Assembly: GCF_002113125.1 (NCBI RefSeq)
Contig: NZ_NEJP01000014.1
Location: 124,001-188,000, forward strand
Direction of reading: 5' to 3'
Source of the DNA: Pseudomonas sp. B20(2017)
GTDB taxonomy: Bacteria; Pseudomonadota; Gammaproteobacteria; Pseudomonadales; Pseudomonadaceae
DNA length: 64,000 nt
Shown here in pieces: positions 27,080 through 36,073 of the stretch (within the stretch, counting starts at the first letter, position 1; every line of letters starts with the position of its first letter). The translations under genes were made by a program, and so were the position numbers. The notes below the pieces were generated by a model that worked only from the letters and a program-made list of their open reading frames with translations, was not told the DNA's origin and ran no database searches.

Positions 27080-27667
27080 CTACTTGCTCCAGATCAACCT
27101 GTAAGTGATATCGCCCTTACCCCAGACATTCAAGGGATCACGTTCGTCCGTTCTGACGCAGGGTTCGGCATGGCCGTCCAGAGTGCATGTCGTGACCTGA
27201 AGCAATGCCCCCTTACTCTTGAGTACCTTGATACTGGATTCCAGAGTTGACAGTTCCTGGCGTCTGGCTTCGATTTCCAATCGTGACGGAATCAGAAAAT
27301 ACAGCGCAACTGAAATGACGCCGAAAGTCAGCAGTAGGCAGAGTGCGGCATATCCGAACATTTTCACCCCGACACGCTTTGCCGCTTCTAGATAACGTTT
27401 TTCGGCAGCCAATGCAGCTGCATCGGCTTTTTCGAAGTTTTCAGCGAGCAACTGTCCGGCTTTTTCAGCCGAACCAACGGCGACGGCGTTTAGAGACTGA
27501 TGGATTTTTGTGTTGAAACCCTCCAGCGTCAGCTTGAGCTCGGCATCTAGCGTAGCCAAGGCATCAGTGGCTGTACTGACTGTTTTTCTATCATCTATGG
27601 TCGATTCAAGGATTCCTCGAACGACATCCAGTTGCTTTTGGATTTGTGCAGAAACATTACCGTCCAT
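27080..27667 (-). CDS. Coiled-coil single-pass membrane protein, MobB/MbeB-like
   Basis: A 195-residue protein with a long helical, coiled-coil-prone region (about 1-100), one membrane segment (about 103-126, FGYAALCLLLTFGVISVALYFL), a short second coiled coil (ARRQELSTLESSIKVL) and a cysteine-containing tail (TTCTLDG, PCVRTDE, VWGKGDITYRLI). The tail arrangement recalls MobB/MbeB mobilisation-associated proteins, but no relaxase is nearby, so this is a weak resemblance. Its start overlaps the upstream gene by 11 bases. Base composition is AT-richer than neighbours, suggesting transfer. Confidence 0.65.
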   Translation of the reverse strand: MDGNVSAQIQKQLDVVRGILESTIDDRKTVSTATDALATLDAELKLTLEGFNTKIHQSLNAVAVGSAEKAGQLLAENFEKADAAALAAEKRYLEAAKRVGVKMFGYAALCLLLTFGVISVALYFLIPSRLEIEARRQELSTLESSIKVLKSKGALLQVTTCTLDGHAEPCVRTDERDPLNVWGKGDITYRLIWSK

Positions 27668-28373
27668 AAGTCATGCCCTTTGACTGCTTCATTTTCATGT
27701 CCATTTGCAATTCGTGAGCAAGTTGCTGCCTGGAGTGCTCGTGCTCTTGGGAAAGCCAAAGTTCGTGGGTAAGACTCAGGTCCATCAGATCCCGCATGGG
27801 TAGATAGCGCAGGGTACCGTTCTGGTCGGCGACCAGCAGCAAACCACCCGAGCCGATTCTGCCGCTCCCTTGGGTCATGCGCAGCCAATGCAGATACTCT
27901 GCGACTTGCTCGTTTGTGTAGAGGTTCTTCGGATTTACAACTTCATCGGCAAGCTCCTGAATAAAGCTCGACATCGATTGTGTGTAGTCGTCTGAGTCGA
28001 ACGCTTCCAGATAGGGAACAATCCGGCTATTCAGTGATTCTTCGGTAGCACCGGCTTCGAGATACCAATGCACTTCGCGTGAAATTCTGGCGAGGTCCGC
28101 AGATGCCACGGCTTTGGACAAAAGGCTGTGCTTTGCCAGTTCCTTGGTCATGTCGGCGCCTTCTCGTTTGAACTCGATCAAACGGACGACCCCTTTAAAC
28201 CCCACCATGAGATCGCCCAGCAACTTGTCGGCAGGGGTTTGCTGAAGCATGTTGATTGCGCAGCCTATTGAGCCTGAAGGGTTTTTCGCATTGAGCGCCC
28301 AACCCAGGCCAAACAGGAAATTACCGATGATGATATTTTCGTAAATCTTCATTGGGTGGCTCATTGCTATCAA
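27657..28373 (-). CDS. Unknown protein with a possible PD-(D/E)xK nuclease motif
   Basis: A 238-residue soluble protein I do not recognise. Near the N terminus, D54 in LLGDLMV and E67-F-K69 in VVRLIEFKRE have the D...ExK spacing and flanking beta-strand character of PD-(D/E)xK nucleases. The C-terminal part is charged and helical and ends in a methionine/lysine-rich tail. The start is uncertain (28373, 28364 or 28352) because no strong ribosome-binding site is visible. It overlaps the membrane-protein gene by 11 bases, forming a two-gene unit in AT-richer DNA. A defence or mobile-element role is possible but unproven. Confidence 0.6.
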   Translation of the reverse strand: MIAMSHPMKIYENIIIGNFLFGLGWALNAKNPSGSIGCAINMLQQTPADKLLGDLMVGFKGVVRLIEFKREGADMTKELAKHSLLSKAVASADLARISREVHWYLEAGATEESLNSRIVPYLEAFDSDDYTQSMSSFIQELADEVVNPKNLYTNEQVAEYLHWLRMTQGSGRIGSGGLLLVADQNGTLRYLPMRDLMDLSLTHELWLSQEHEHSRQQLAHELQMDMKMKQSKGMTYGR

Positions 28374-28446
28374 GGAGCCGGATCATATCTGGAGAGTAGC
28401 CGAGGTGTCATTGGAGGTTTTCAAATCAGCGAAAGCTGCGCGGCGA

Positions 28447-29334
28447 CTAAGATCGGGGCGAGAAGGCATTCAACAGAATATCCCGCACATACACCCGGCT
28501 CGGGCTCTGCAATGCGCTCTTGGGCCACACTAGATACAGCACGTTGACTGGTGCTTCACCGGGCACGGTCGGGGAAATCAGGCGGCCATCGGCAATCGCA
28601 TCGGCGCACTGATAATCCGGCAGAACCGTCCAGCCGTGGCCACCGATGGCGAGGTCCTTGATGATCCGCAGGTCCGGAATGGTCAGCGACGCTTGTAGTT
28701 GCGGGGCGATCTGAAACATCGACGACCACAGCGGGCGCACCAGGGCGAGGTCTTCGTCGAAGGCAATCAGCGGGACCTGGGTCAGTTGCTCCTGAGTCGG
28801 GAGTTTGTCCAAGCGATCAAGCAGGCTTGGCGCGTAGACCAGCAGCATGCGTTCTGTCAGTAGATGGGCGAAACCATGGGTCTGCTCGTCGGGCAGGGAA
28901 GCGGTGATCGCGAAATCGATCTGCTTTGATCCGAGCATCTCGTAGATGCGCTTTTTCGTGCCGGTGTGAAAACGCAGCAAGAATCCTTCATCCATCAGCG
29001 GTGCGAGGCGGGCGGCGACTTGCGAGTGGATGAAGTCCGAAGGACCGACCAGATGAATCGTACCGCCCTTGAGCAGGCCAGGGCGCAGCGAAGCGATCTT
29101 GCTTTCCAGACCGTCCAGGTAAGGCGCGACCGAGCGGGCCAGCTCATCGGCAGCCTCCGTCGGTTCAACGCCTCGCGGCAGTCGATGGAACAGCGGTTTG
29201 CCCACCAGCGCTTCCACAGCCTGGACATGCATCGAAGCCGCCGGCTGGGTGATGCCCAGATGCTCGGCAGCCTTGGAAAACGACCTGGCGCGGTAGGCTT
29301 CGAGGAAGGTTCGCAGGTGAGTGAGGTGGCTCAT
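28447..29334 (-). CDS. LysR-family transcriptional regulator
   Basis: A 295-residue LysR regulator with an N-terminal winged helix (MSHLTHLRTFLEAYRARSFS..., AAEHLGITQPAASMHVQAVEALVGKPLF) and a C-terminal effector-binding domain (about 90-295). It is transcribed in the same direction as the MFS exporter upstream (104 bases apart), so it is not in the usual divergent arrangement, and its target is not evident. Effector unknown. Confidence 0.88.
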   Translation of the reverse strand: MSHLTHLRTFLEAYRARSFSKAAEHLGITQPAASMHVQAVEALVGKPLFHRLPRGVEPTEAADELARSVAPYLDGLESKIASLRPGLLKGGTIHLVGPSDFIHSQVAARLAPLMDEGFLLRFHTGTKKRIYEMLGSKQIDFAITASLPDEQTHGFAHLLTERMLLVYAPSLLDRLDKLPTQEQLTQVPLIAFDEDLALVRPLWSSMFQIAPQLQASLTIPDLRIIKDLAIGGHGWTVLPDYQCADAIADGRLISPTVPGEAPVNVLYLVWPKSALQSPSRVYVRDILLNAFSPRS

Positions 29335-29438
29335 GGGGTGGCGACGTCCGGGGGCTGAATCTGGTTTTTACCATGGCGGGCGGCAGGCGTGCTTGCCTCG
29401 GGAAAACGCCGTTGCAGCATTTCCCGAAGCGAGCCTTA

Positions 29439-30626
29439 TCAGGCGTTATCGGCCGGGCGATAACGCGGTGCGGAGCTCGCGGTCATCTGCCCGGGAATCA
29501 GCAGCAGACCCAGTGCCGAAACCACGGCGCCGGTGAGGCCGACATAGCTCAGGCCAATCTGGCTGATGGTCACGCCACCCGCCACCGAACCGAGGGCAAT
29601 CCCGGAGTTGAACCCGGCAATGTTCAGGCCCGCGGCGACGCCATGGGCGTGAGGCGCATGCTGTTCAGCAATCCCGATCAGTCTCGCCTGCAAGGCCGGC
29701 ACGGCTGCGAAGCTGAACATTCCGAGCAACGCCACCAGCACGCCCATCATCACGGACGAACCGGAGAACGCCCACATGCCCGTGGTGACCAACGCGATGC
29801 CGGCAATCAGCGTAGCACTGGCGCGGTCGACGCCCCAGGCATCGGTGAGTTTGCCGCCGAGCACGTTGCCGATGGCAGCCATCACGCCGTACAACAGCAT
29901 GAACACGCCAACGGTGGCGGCAGTGGTGCCGGTAATATCCGTCAGCACCGGAGCGATGTAGGTGTAGGCCACAAACGAGCCGGCGTAACCGAGCACCGTG
30001 ACCAGCGCACCGGCCAACAGTTTGCGGTTCAACAATGCCTTGAGGCTGTCGAGGGCCGAACCGCTGTCCGTGGCGGTCGGCAGTGGATCGCGCATGCCGA
30101 ACAGCAGTCCAAAGAAACCGATCGCACCGAACAGCGCGATGGCGGCCAACACCAGACGCCACGACATTACGCCTCCCAGATAGGTGCTGATCGGCACGCC
30201 GATCGCCATTGCCAGCGTAAAACCACCAAACACCACGGCGACGGCGCTGCCTGCCCGGCCGGGACCCGCCAGTCGCGCGGCGGTACTGGACGCCACGGCC
30301 AAGAACAGACCATGCCCCATGCCGGCGATGAAGCGGGCGATCAGCATCAGCGTCAGGGTGCTGGAAAACGCTGCGGCCAGACTGCCGGCACTGAACACCA
30401 GCGCCGTCGCCAGCATCACGTTTTTGCGTGACCAACTGGCCGTAAGTGCACTGAAGATCGGTGCAGCAACGGTGGCGCCCAAGGCATAGGCAGTGATAGT
30501 TGCGCCGGTGGCTTCGACGTTGACGCCGAGACTTTGCGCCATGACCTCGGTCAGGCCGATCGGCACGAATTCAGCAAGCCCGAGGGCGAAGGCGCTGAGG
30601 GTGAAGATGTAAATGACAATTGGCAT
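29439..30626 (-). CDS. MFS exporter of the AraJ/sugar-efflux type
   Basis: A 395-residue inner-membrane protein with 12 hydrophobic segments. The motif GLAEFVPIGLTEVMAQSLGV in the first helix and ALTASWSRKNVMLATALVFSAGSL (motif A-like loop) identify a DHA1-type MFS exporter, the family that includes arabinose-efflux permeases and drug exporters. ATG 30626 has GAGAGG 7 bases upstream; the longer open frame begins with TTG. Substrate unknown. Confidence 0.87.
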   Translation of the reverse strand: MPIVIYIFTLSAFALGLAEFVPIGLTEVMAQSLGVNVEATGATITAYALGATVAAPIFSALTASWSRKNVMLATALVFSAGSLAAAFSSTLTLMLIARFIAGMGHGLFLAVASSTAARLAGPGRAGSAVAVVFGGFTLAMAIGVPISTYLGGVMSWRLVLAAIALFGAIGFFGLLFGMRDPLPTATDSGSALDSLKALLNRKLLAGALVTVLGYAGSFVAYTYIAPVLTDITGTTAATVGVFMLLYGVMAAIGNVLGGKLTDAWGVDRASATLIAGIALVTTGMWAFSGSSVMMGVLVALLGMFSFAAVPALQARLIGIAEQHAPHAHGVAAGLNIAGFNSGIALGSVAGGVTISQIGLSYVGLTGAVVSALGLLLIPGQMTASSAPRYRPADNA

Positions 30627-30738
30627 GGGAGCCTCTCGCAAGTGGAAGATAGCGAGAGGCTAGGGGGGGCGTATCTATAAAAGAAATTATATTTTCGGCG
30701 TGCAGGTATAAAAATATTGATTGATCTTCAACAAGCGC

Positions 30739-30773
30739 AAAAAAAAGGCGCGTGAGTTTTTGACTCACGCGCC
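30739..30773 (-). terminator. Rho-independent terminator after the zinc alcohol dehydrogenase
   Basis: On the minus strand, an 11-base stem GGCGCGTGAGT / ACTCACGCGCC with a 5-base loop is followed by eight T residues. It begins 8 bases after the dehydrogenase stop and separates it from the MFS exporter. Confidence 0.92.
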
Positions 30774-30780
30774 TCTGGGT

Positions 30781-31812
30781 TCATTTGCTGGCGTTCAACA
30801 CAATCCGGTACCGCGCCTTGCCGCTGCGCAGGTGGTCGACGGCTTCATTGACCTTGCTCATCGGAAACTCCTCGACCTGCGGCAGGATCTGATGCCGCGC
30901 GCAGAACTCAAGCATGGTCGCCGCCGTGGCGGGCGAGCCGACCGGGGAGGCTGACAGGGATTTCTGTTGCGGGATGAGGTTGAACACGTGCACCGGAATC
31001 GCGTCGGGCACGATGCCGACGAAGTGCAGCCGACCCTTGCCGCGCAGGGTGGCGAGCATGGCCGTCCAGTCGAGATTGGCGTTGGCGGTGATCAGCAGGA
31101 AGTCGAGGGTGCCGGCAATCGCTTTCAGCGCCTCGCTGTCGGTCGAGGCAACGACCTTGTGGGCGCCGAGGCGTTTGGCTTCGTCCTGTTTGCTCAGGGA
31201 AGAGGTGAAGGCCGTGACGTCGCAACCCCAGGCATTGAGAAACCGCAGCGCCAGGTGCCCGAGGCCGCCGATGCCCACCACGCCGACCCGGTCGGTCGGC
31301 TTGATGTCGAACTCCACCAGCGGATTGAAGACTGTGGAGCCGGCGCAGAACAACGGGCCGGCAAGGGCAGGGTCGAGGTTGTCCGGCAGTTTCAGTGCCC
31401 AGGCCCAATGGGTGCGCAGCCGATCGGCGAATCCGCCGTGACTGCCAATGATCGTTGGTTTGGCGGTGGCGCACAGGTGATGGGAGCCACCGATGCAGGA
31501 CGAGCAATGCATGCAGCTGCCCTTGTACCAGCCGATCCCCACGCGCTGGCCAACTTCCAGACCGCGCACCTGCGGGCCTGTGCGCACGATGCGGCCGATC
31601 ACTTCATGGCCGGGGATGAACGGGTATTGGCTGATGCCCCAATCGTTATCGATCAGCGATTGGTCGGAGTGGCAGACGCCGCAGTACTCCACGGCAACTT
31701 CGACTTCTTCATCTCCCAGCGGGCCGGGGTCGTAGCTGTAGCGCTCCAGTGGCGCGCCGGCCGAGGTCGCGGCCCAGCCGGTGAATGTCGTGGGTTCGGT
31801 GTTATTGCTCAT
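30781..31812 (-). CDS. Zinc-dependent NAD(P)H alcohol dehydrogenase (YahK/CAD-like)
   Basis: A 343-residue medium-chain dehydrogenase. The catalytic zinc site is visible at EYCGVCHSD and GHEVIG, the structural zinc cysteines in GSCMHCSSCIGGSHHLC, and the cofactor glycine motif in GVVGIGGLGHLALRF. It belongs to the cinnamyl-alcohol-dehydrogenase-like group that reduces many aldehydes, usually with NADPH. It is a single-gene unit with its own terminator. The natural substrate cannot be told from sequence. Confidence 0.92.
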   Translation of the reverse strand: MSNNTEPTTFTGWAATSAGAPLERYSYDPGPLGDEEVEVAVEYCGVCHSDQSLIDNDWGISQYPFIPGHEVIGRIVRTGPQVRGLEVGQRVGIGWYKGSCMHCSSCIGGSHHLCATAKPTIIGSHGGFADRLRTHWAWALKLPDNLDPALAGPLFCAGSTVFNPLVEFDIKPTDRVGVVGIGGLGHLALRFLNAWGCDVTAFTSSLSKQDEAKRLGAHKVVASTDSEALKAIAGTLDFLLITANANLDWTAMLATLRGKGRLHFVGIVPDAIPVHVFNLIPQQKSLSASPVGSPATAATMLEFCARHQILPQVEEFPMSKVNEAVDHLRSGKARYRIVLNASK

Positions 31813-31863
31813 GGGACACCTCCAGGTCTGGCGCTGCGGGCGCAGCCTGAAGAGTCTAGCGTG

Positions 31864-32109
31864 TCATCGGGCGGGCGCTAGCCAGGTGTCCAGCACGCGC
31901 CGATCCAGTTCTTCCCAGTCCGCCATGCCCAGCACTCGCGTGGTATTGAGGCCGCGCAGATAACCGCGCAACTGATTGGCCACGGCCCGCACCGACTCTG
32001 AATCGTTCGCTGACTGGCCCAGCACGGTTTCGTATTCGACAAGGTATTCGGCCACCCGGTCGCGGAATTCGGGCAGGACGGCATCGCGGATCAGGTCAAA
32101 GGTTCGCAC
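31864..32109 (-). CDS. Conserved small protein of unknown function
   Basis: An 81-residue soluble helical protein (MRTFDLIRDAVLPEFRDRVAEY...), charged, without signal or membrane segment, ending TWLAPAR. ATG 32109 is the only good start. It lies 51 bases beyond the start of the dehydrogenase gene and could be transcribed with it. I do not recognise the family. Confidence 0.55.
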   Translation of the reverse strand: MRTFDLIRDAVLPEFRDRVAEYLVEYETVLGQSANDSESVRAVANQLRGYLRGLNTTRVLGMADWEELDRRVLDTWLAPAR

Positions 32110-32272
32110 GGGTAATCCTCATCTGTTTTCGTTGTGATTGAGTGTGGCGCAGTCTGCACGCGGTTCAACTATTGCTTCAAGTAATAGTGACCATCAAGAA
32201 ACGCAAGTTCTGCTTTGGCGCCGATGGGCGGAAAATCGCCTCCATCGAACACGCCGCTGAAGGAATTGCGCG

Positions 32273-32920
32273 ATGAAGACTTTGACCCGACTGGCTGTAG
32301 TCGCCCTGCTGATGGGCGGGGTGGCCGCCACCGTAGCCCCGGCTTACGCAGACGACGCCAAATCGTGCCATTTTCTGCCCGTCGCCGGCAGCAGCGCCTC
32401 GCTGCAGCACTCGCAAACCGTCGGTGTGTTGTACAGCGAGAACACCCTGGACAACTTGCAATACCTCGAGCGGTACCACGATGTGGCGGTGAACGGTGCC
32501 AAGGATGCGCTCGATGCGCGGATTCGTGACGCCTTCGTCGACAGCTCCGATCCGGAACTGGCCATCGACTGGCTGATGAGCTCGCTGCAACAGCAGTTTC
32601 TCTCGGTGACTGTTTACGAAAGCCTCGACGCTCTGATGCAGGCGCATCCGGATGTGGTGGTGATGCTCGACACCCATAACCAGTTGCTGACCCAGCACAA
32701 CAGCCAGGTCGAAGCGCGGTTCGCCGCACGTTTCTACGACGCCAACCTGCAATACATCGGCAAGGCCGAAGGCGCGGTGGAGAAGCAACTGCCGTCGGTG
32801 TGGGTACACAACAAGGCAGCGCCCGAAATCGCCGCCGGGATCGAACAGCAGCGCGACCTGCAACTGAGTGCCTTGAAGCAGTTCGACGACTCGCTCAAAG
32901 CCTTGGTGAGTGCAGGCTGA
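32273..32920 (+). CDS. Secreted periplasmic protein of unknown function
   Basis: A 215-residue protein with a signal peptide (MKTLTRLAVVALLMGGVAATVAPAYA) cleaved near residue 26. The mature part is soluble and mostly helical, with two Cys-poor halves (HSQTVGVLYSENTLDNLQY, HPDVVVMLDTHNQLL) and no motif I can name. It precedes a small lipoprotein gene by 86 bases on the same strand, so the two may act in the envelope together. Confidence 0.7.
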   Translation: MKTLTRLAVVALLMGGVAATVAPAYADDAKSCHFLPVAGSSASLQHSQTVGVLYSENTLDNLQYLERYHDVAVNGAKDALDARIRDAFVDSSDPELAIDWLMSSLQQQFLSVTVYESLDALMQAHPDVVVMLDTHNQLLTQHNSQVEARFAARFYDANLQYIGKAEGAVEKQLPSVWVHNKAAPEIAAGIEQQRDLQLSALKQFDDSLKALVSAG

Positions 32921-33006
32921 ACACCCTAATCAAAAACGGCAACGGCAGTGCCCGTGACACTGAACGTTGCCGAAGAACCGAACCTTTTATTTTCAGGATT
33001 TTTTCC

Positions 33007-33348
33007 ATGCGTGCTTTTTTTATCCCTGTCATGGCTTCTGCCACTTTGTTGCTGACCGCTTGCGCCTCCGCGCCGAACGACCCGACGCTGACCTTGCAGA
33101 CGCACAAGACGCCCGCCCAGTACGCCGAATGCGTGGTGCCGAAACTGCAAGGCAGTGCGTTGAACCCGACCGTGTCGCAGACCCAGCGCAGCTACCGGAT
33201 CGTGGTGCCGAGCAAGGTGGCGGCGGACAACGTCCTGGAAGCCTACAAGGCACAGGACGGCGGCAAGGTGTTTTTGTATGAGCGCCACTTGCTGGCTTCA
33301 AGTTTCATGCCCTCGAGTTTTGAACGTGCTGCCCAGGAATGCCTGTAA
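33007..33348 (+). CDS. Small lipoprotein
   Basis: A 113-residue predicted lipoprotein. The signal sequence MRAFFIPVMASATLLLTAC ends in a lipobox with C19. The mature chain has a two-cysteine pattern (YAECVVPKLQGSALNP and a final AAQECL) that could form a disulfide. ATG 33007 is used because the open frame upstream to 32800 lies mostly within the previous gene. A terminator follows at 33404. Function unknown. Confidence 0.75.
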   Translation: MRAFFIPVMASATLLLTACASAPNDPTLTLQTHKTPAQYAECVVPKLQGSALNPTVSQTQRSYRIVVPSKVAADNVLEAYKAQDGGKVFLYERHLLASSFMPSSFERAAQECL

Positions 33349-33403
33349 TCGCTGAACGCTTTTGAAGATGCTCCTTTGGTTGGCCGCAACCAACCAATTC
33401 TTT

Positions 33404-33430
33404 GCCCCGCACCTTGCGGGGCTTTTTTTT
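33404..33430 (+). terminator. Rho-independent terminator
   Basis: GCCCCGC-accTT-GCGGGGC followed by eight T residues, after the small lipoprotein gene and before the DUF1801 gene. Confidence 0.92.
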
Positions 33431-33495
33431 GCCCGGCGTTTGGCGCAGTCGGCGCTACGCTGGATAGCGGAAATGCTTTTCGGGAGAACAAAGAT

Positions 33496-33888
33496 ATGAA
33501 GAAGGACGGCAGCGGCGCGGCGACTGAGAATGCCTCTGTGCTGATCGATGCAAGAATCAAGGAGCTGGATGACTGGCGCGGCCAGAAGCTGGCCGAGATC
33601 CGCGCGATCATTCACGAGGCTGACCCTGAGGTCGTCGAGGAGTGGAAGTGGCGGGGTGTTCCTGTCTGGTCACACAGCGGCATCATCTGCACCGGGGAAA
33701 CCTACAAGGCTGTGGTGAAAATGACCTTCGCCAAAGGCGCGGCGCTGGAGGATCCGTCAGGACTGTTCAATGCCAGCCTGGAGGGCAATACCCGGCGGGC
33801 GATCGATGTTCACGAAGACGACACGATCGATGCCAAGGCTCTGAAAGCACTGGTGCGTTCGGCGATTACGTTGAATTCAAAGAAATGA
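33496..33888 (+). CDS. DUF1801 family protein
   Basis: A 130-residue soluble protein of the DUF1801 (YdhG-like) group. The hallmark segments are IHEADPEVVEEWKWRGVPVWSHSGIICTGETYKAVVKMTFAKGAALEDPSGLFNASLEGNTRRAID, shown here only as a position range (about 43-107). These small alpha/beta proteins have unknown biochemical roles. It is a single gene between a terminator and the tRNA-Gln locus on the other strand. Confidence 0.85.
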   Translation: MKKDGSGAATENASVLIDARIKELDDWRGQKLAEIRAIIHEADPEVVEEWKWRGVPVWSHSGIICTGETYKAVVKMTFAKGAALEDPSGLFNASLEGNTRRAIDVHEDDTIDAKALKALVRSAITLNSKK

Positions 33889-33939
33889 TTTGCCGTTGAG
33901 GCAGAGGTGAAGCGCAGGAGGGTGAAACGAGGAAGAGAA

Positions 33940-34014
33940 TGGCAGGGGCGGCTGGATTCGAACCAACGCATGGCAGGATCAAAACCTGCTGCCTTACCGC
34001 TTGGCGACGCCCCT
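33940..34014 (-). tRNA. tRNA-Gln(UUG)
   Basis: A 75-base cloverleaf including an encoded CCA. The acceptor arms AGGGGCG / CGCCCCT pair perfectly, with discriminator G. The anticodon stem GCAGG / CCTGC encloses the loop TTTTGAT, giving anticodon TTG, and the T arm carries GGTTCGAATCC. It is single and unlinked to other tRNAs. No integrase gene or repeated tRNA end was seen next to it, so no element is integrated here in this window. Confidence 0.96.
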
Positions 34015-34152
34015 GTAGCTATTGGTTTCAGTCCCGGGAGAACCTCTGCAACAGTGGGCGGCACTTTACCAGCGCTCTTTCGATCTGTGAACCCCTGAAA
34101 CAAATAAATTTCATGGAAAACAGCTACTTATTTCCCGGACGGTATCGCCGGT

Positions 34153-34218
34153 CAGGTTTTTCGGGCTTTTCAGCGAACGCCATGAAAACCGGCGCGGCCG
34201 CTGTAGCCCGAAAACCTG
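34153..34218. repeat. Long-loop inverted repeat near tRNA-Gln
   Basis: CAGGTTTTTCGGGCT at 34153-34167 and AGCCCGAAAACCTG at 34205-34218 are complementary apart from one bulged base, with a 37-base loop. It sits between the tRNA and the stop of the 68-residue gene. No T-run follows, so it is a weak terminator candidate. Confidence 0.45.
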
Positions 34219-34243
34219 GCAAAGACCTGCCTCGACGAACAGA

Positions 34244-34450
34244 TCAGTTGCCGTCCGCCACCTTGCGTTCGATTTCGTCGACCTTGCGTTGCAACTCTTC
34301 AGCGTCCTGCTCCCTGGTGCGGGTCGACGAGGGCGTGATGACCTCATCCACGCCGCGGGTGTCGTCGTCCGGGTCCTCAAGATCGCGTTTCACCACATTG
34401 ACCGGTTTGCCGGACGTATCAGTGGGTGGAGCTTTGCTGTTGTTGTTCAT
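34244..34450 (-). CDS. Small acidic hydrophilic protein
   Basis: A 68-residue highly charged protein (MNNNSKAPPTDTSGKPVNVV..., then DPDDDTRGVDEV) ending in a short coiled-coil-like tail (EELQRKVDEIERKVADGN). It probably is largely disordered and cytoplasmic. ATG 34450 opens the frame after a purine-rich GAGGTCAGCGCC leader. It precedes no partner gene on its strand. Function unknown. Confidence 0.55.
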   Translation of the reverse strand: MNNNSKAPPTDTSGKPVNVVKRDLEDPDDDTRGVDEVITPSSTRTREQDAEELQRKVDEIERKVADGN

Positions 34451-34546
34451 GGCGCTGACCTCCGTTGGCTTAAACGTTGGATGCAGCGTTTTGGCGCGAG
34501 TTCGAGATTTTTAACGGCAACCGGGTGGACGGCAGCCGCCACCGTC

Positions 34547-36010
34547 TCAGCTTAACGAACCCGGCACCCCCGCCAGCAAACCGGTCAGCGTCTTCATGAT
34601 CGCCTGCTGCCGGGCCCGGTCGGTCAGGTGCCGGGCCTCGGCGGCGGCGACGTCGGCGTGGCAGTGCGGGCAGATCGATTCGTGCGGGTGGATGTATTGC
34701 AGGCAGTCGCGGCACAGGGCCAGTTGCGTCGGCAGGCGTCCTTCCTCGGGGGAAGACTGGCCCTGATTGATCCAGGCCAGTTTTATTACTTGTCCGCTGT
34801 CGCTCACGCTGCTGACTTTTTCGCCGGTGTCGATGCGTTCGGTGATCAGGTCAAAACGTCCGACCGCAAACGAGCGCTGGGCGGCGTCTTCGACTTTGAC
34901 GATGCGCTCGCGCAAACCCTGTTTTTGCAGTTCCAGGGTTCGGTAGTGGCAGTAGGGGTTGTTGCCGGGTTTGCCCAGCAGCGAATGCGACGTCCAGGTG
35001 CAGCCGCCCCGGCAGACGTCGTTGTAATAACAGCTTCGGCAGTAGCCCCACAGGTCATCGACCGAGCGCAGGCGGCCGAAGTGCATGCCTTCGCTGTAAT
35101 GCCAGATATCGTGCAGGCTCATGTTGCGCACGTTGCCGCCGGAAAAACCGACGGTCGCCAGTGACGGGCAACCTTTCACCGTGCCGTCGGCTTCCAGCGC
35201 CAGCACGGTCTGGCCGGCCGCGCAGCCGCTCCAGTGCACGCGCTCGTCACCGAAGCCGCGCCACAGATGCTCGTAAGGGCCGTAGTAACCGATGTTGTTG
35301 CCGACGTTCATCAGCAATCCGCGATCCACTCCTTCGCGGTACAACCGGGCGAGCAGTGGCATCACCTCCAGCAGCTTATAAGGCTGGAGCAACAGTTCCG
35401 GATGGTCGACGGCGTTGCCCATGGCCACCGTGATCTGGATCTGCCAATGGGTGGCGCCGAGCTCGATGATGGTGTCCATCAGCTCCGGCAAGTCGGGCAA
35501 TGTGGCTGCGCCGATCTGGGTGTTGACGCTCACCGCCAGCCCCGACGCCTTGGCCCGGCGCAGGGTGTCGACGGCCTTGTCGAACGAACCGGGCACGTTG
35601 CGCACCTTGTCGTGCAGCGGCGCGAGTCCGTCCAGGGAAATGCCGACCCCGTTGAGCCCGGCTTCGACCGCAGCCTGCATTTTCGCCGGGGTCAGATTGC
35701 GCCCGCCGGTCTGGATCGCACAGTACATGCCGTGGTCGTGGATGGCGCGGATCAGTTGCGTCCAGTCCTTGCGCAAATAGGCTTCGCCGCCGATCAGGGT
35801 GATCTCGCGGGTGCCGAGGGCAGCGAGGGAATCGATCACGTCGAGGCATTCGCGGGTGTTGAGTTCATCGGGGCGCCGATGCCCCGCGCGGGAGCCGCAA
35901 TGCAGGCACTTGAGGTCGCAGGCGAGGGTGATTTCCCAGACCACGTGCACCGGCACGTAGCGTTTGAGATCGGTGTCGCTGAGGTAGCGGGCAGGGCGGT
36001 TGTCTGTCAT
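34547..36010 (-). CDS. GDL-motif-associated radical SAM/SPASM maturase with zinc-ribbon tail
   Basis: A 487-residue radical SAM enzyme. C31-x3-C35-x2-C38 (ACDLKCLHC) binds the SAM cluster. A SPASM region (about 285-390) carries GCAAG, KGCPS, YCRSCYYNDVCRGGC and YCHYR cysteines for auxiliary clusters, as in PqqE and other peptide maturases. A C-terminal zinc-ribbon-like motif is LCRDCLQYIHPHESICPHC (about 445-465). ATG 36010 is used; the open frame to 36145 overlaps the hairpin at 36074. It is the last gene of an operon whose other members share a C-terminal GDL segment, so those are the likely substrates. The modification is unknown. Confidence 0.85.
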   Translation of the reverse strand: MTDNRPARYLSDTDLKRYVPVHVVWEITLACDLKCLHCGSRAGHRRPDELNTRECLDVIDSLAALGTREITLIGGEAYLRKDWTQLIRAIHDHGMYCAIQTGGRNLTPAKMQAAVEAGLNGVGISLDGLAPLHDKVRNVPGSFDKAVDTLRRAKASGLAVSVNTQIGAATLPDLPELMDTIIELGATHWQIQITVAMGNAVDHPELLLQPYKLLEVMPLLARLYREGVDRGLLMNVGNNIGYYGPYEHLWRGFGDERVHWSGCAAGQTVLALEADGTVKGCPSLATVGFSGGNVRNMSLHDIWHYSEGMHFGRLRSVDDLWGYCRSCYYNDVCRGGCTWTSHSLLGKPGNNPYCHYRTLELQKQGLRERIVKVEDAAQRSFAVGRFDLITERIDTGEKVSSVSDSGQVIKLAWINQGQSSPEEGRLPTQLALCRDCLQYIHPHESICPHCHADVAAAEARHLTDRARQQAIMKTLTGLLAGVPGSLS

Positions 36011-36073
36011 GGGAGATCCTTGCGCACGGGCCTGTGCGCGGCACGAGTGGACTGACCTCGATTGGCTGGAAGA

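Noticed and set aside
33939..34514. 191-codon plus-strand ORF starting over the tRNA
   Set aside because: It crosses the complete tRNA-Gln and has no ribosome-binding site or family resemblance.
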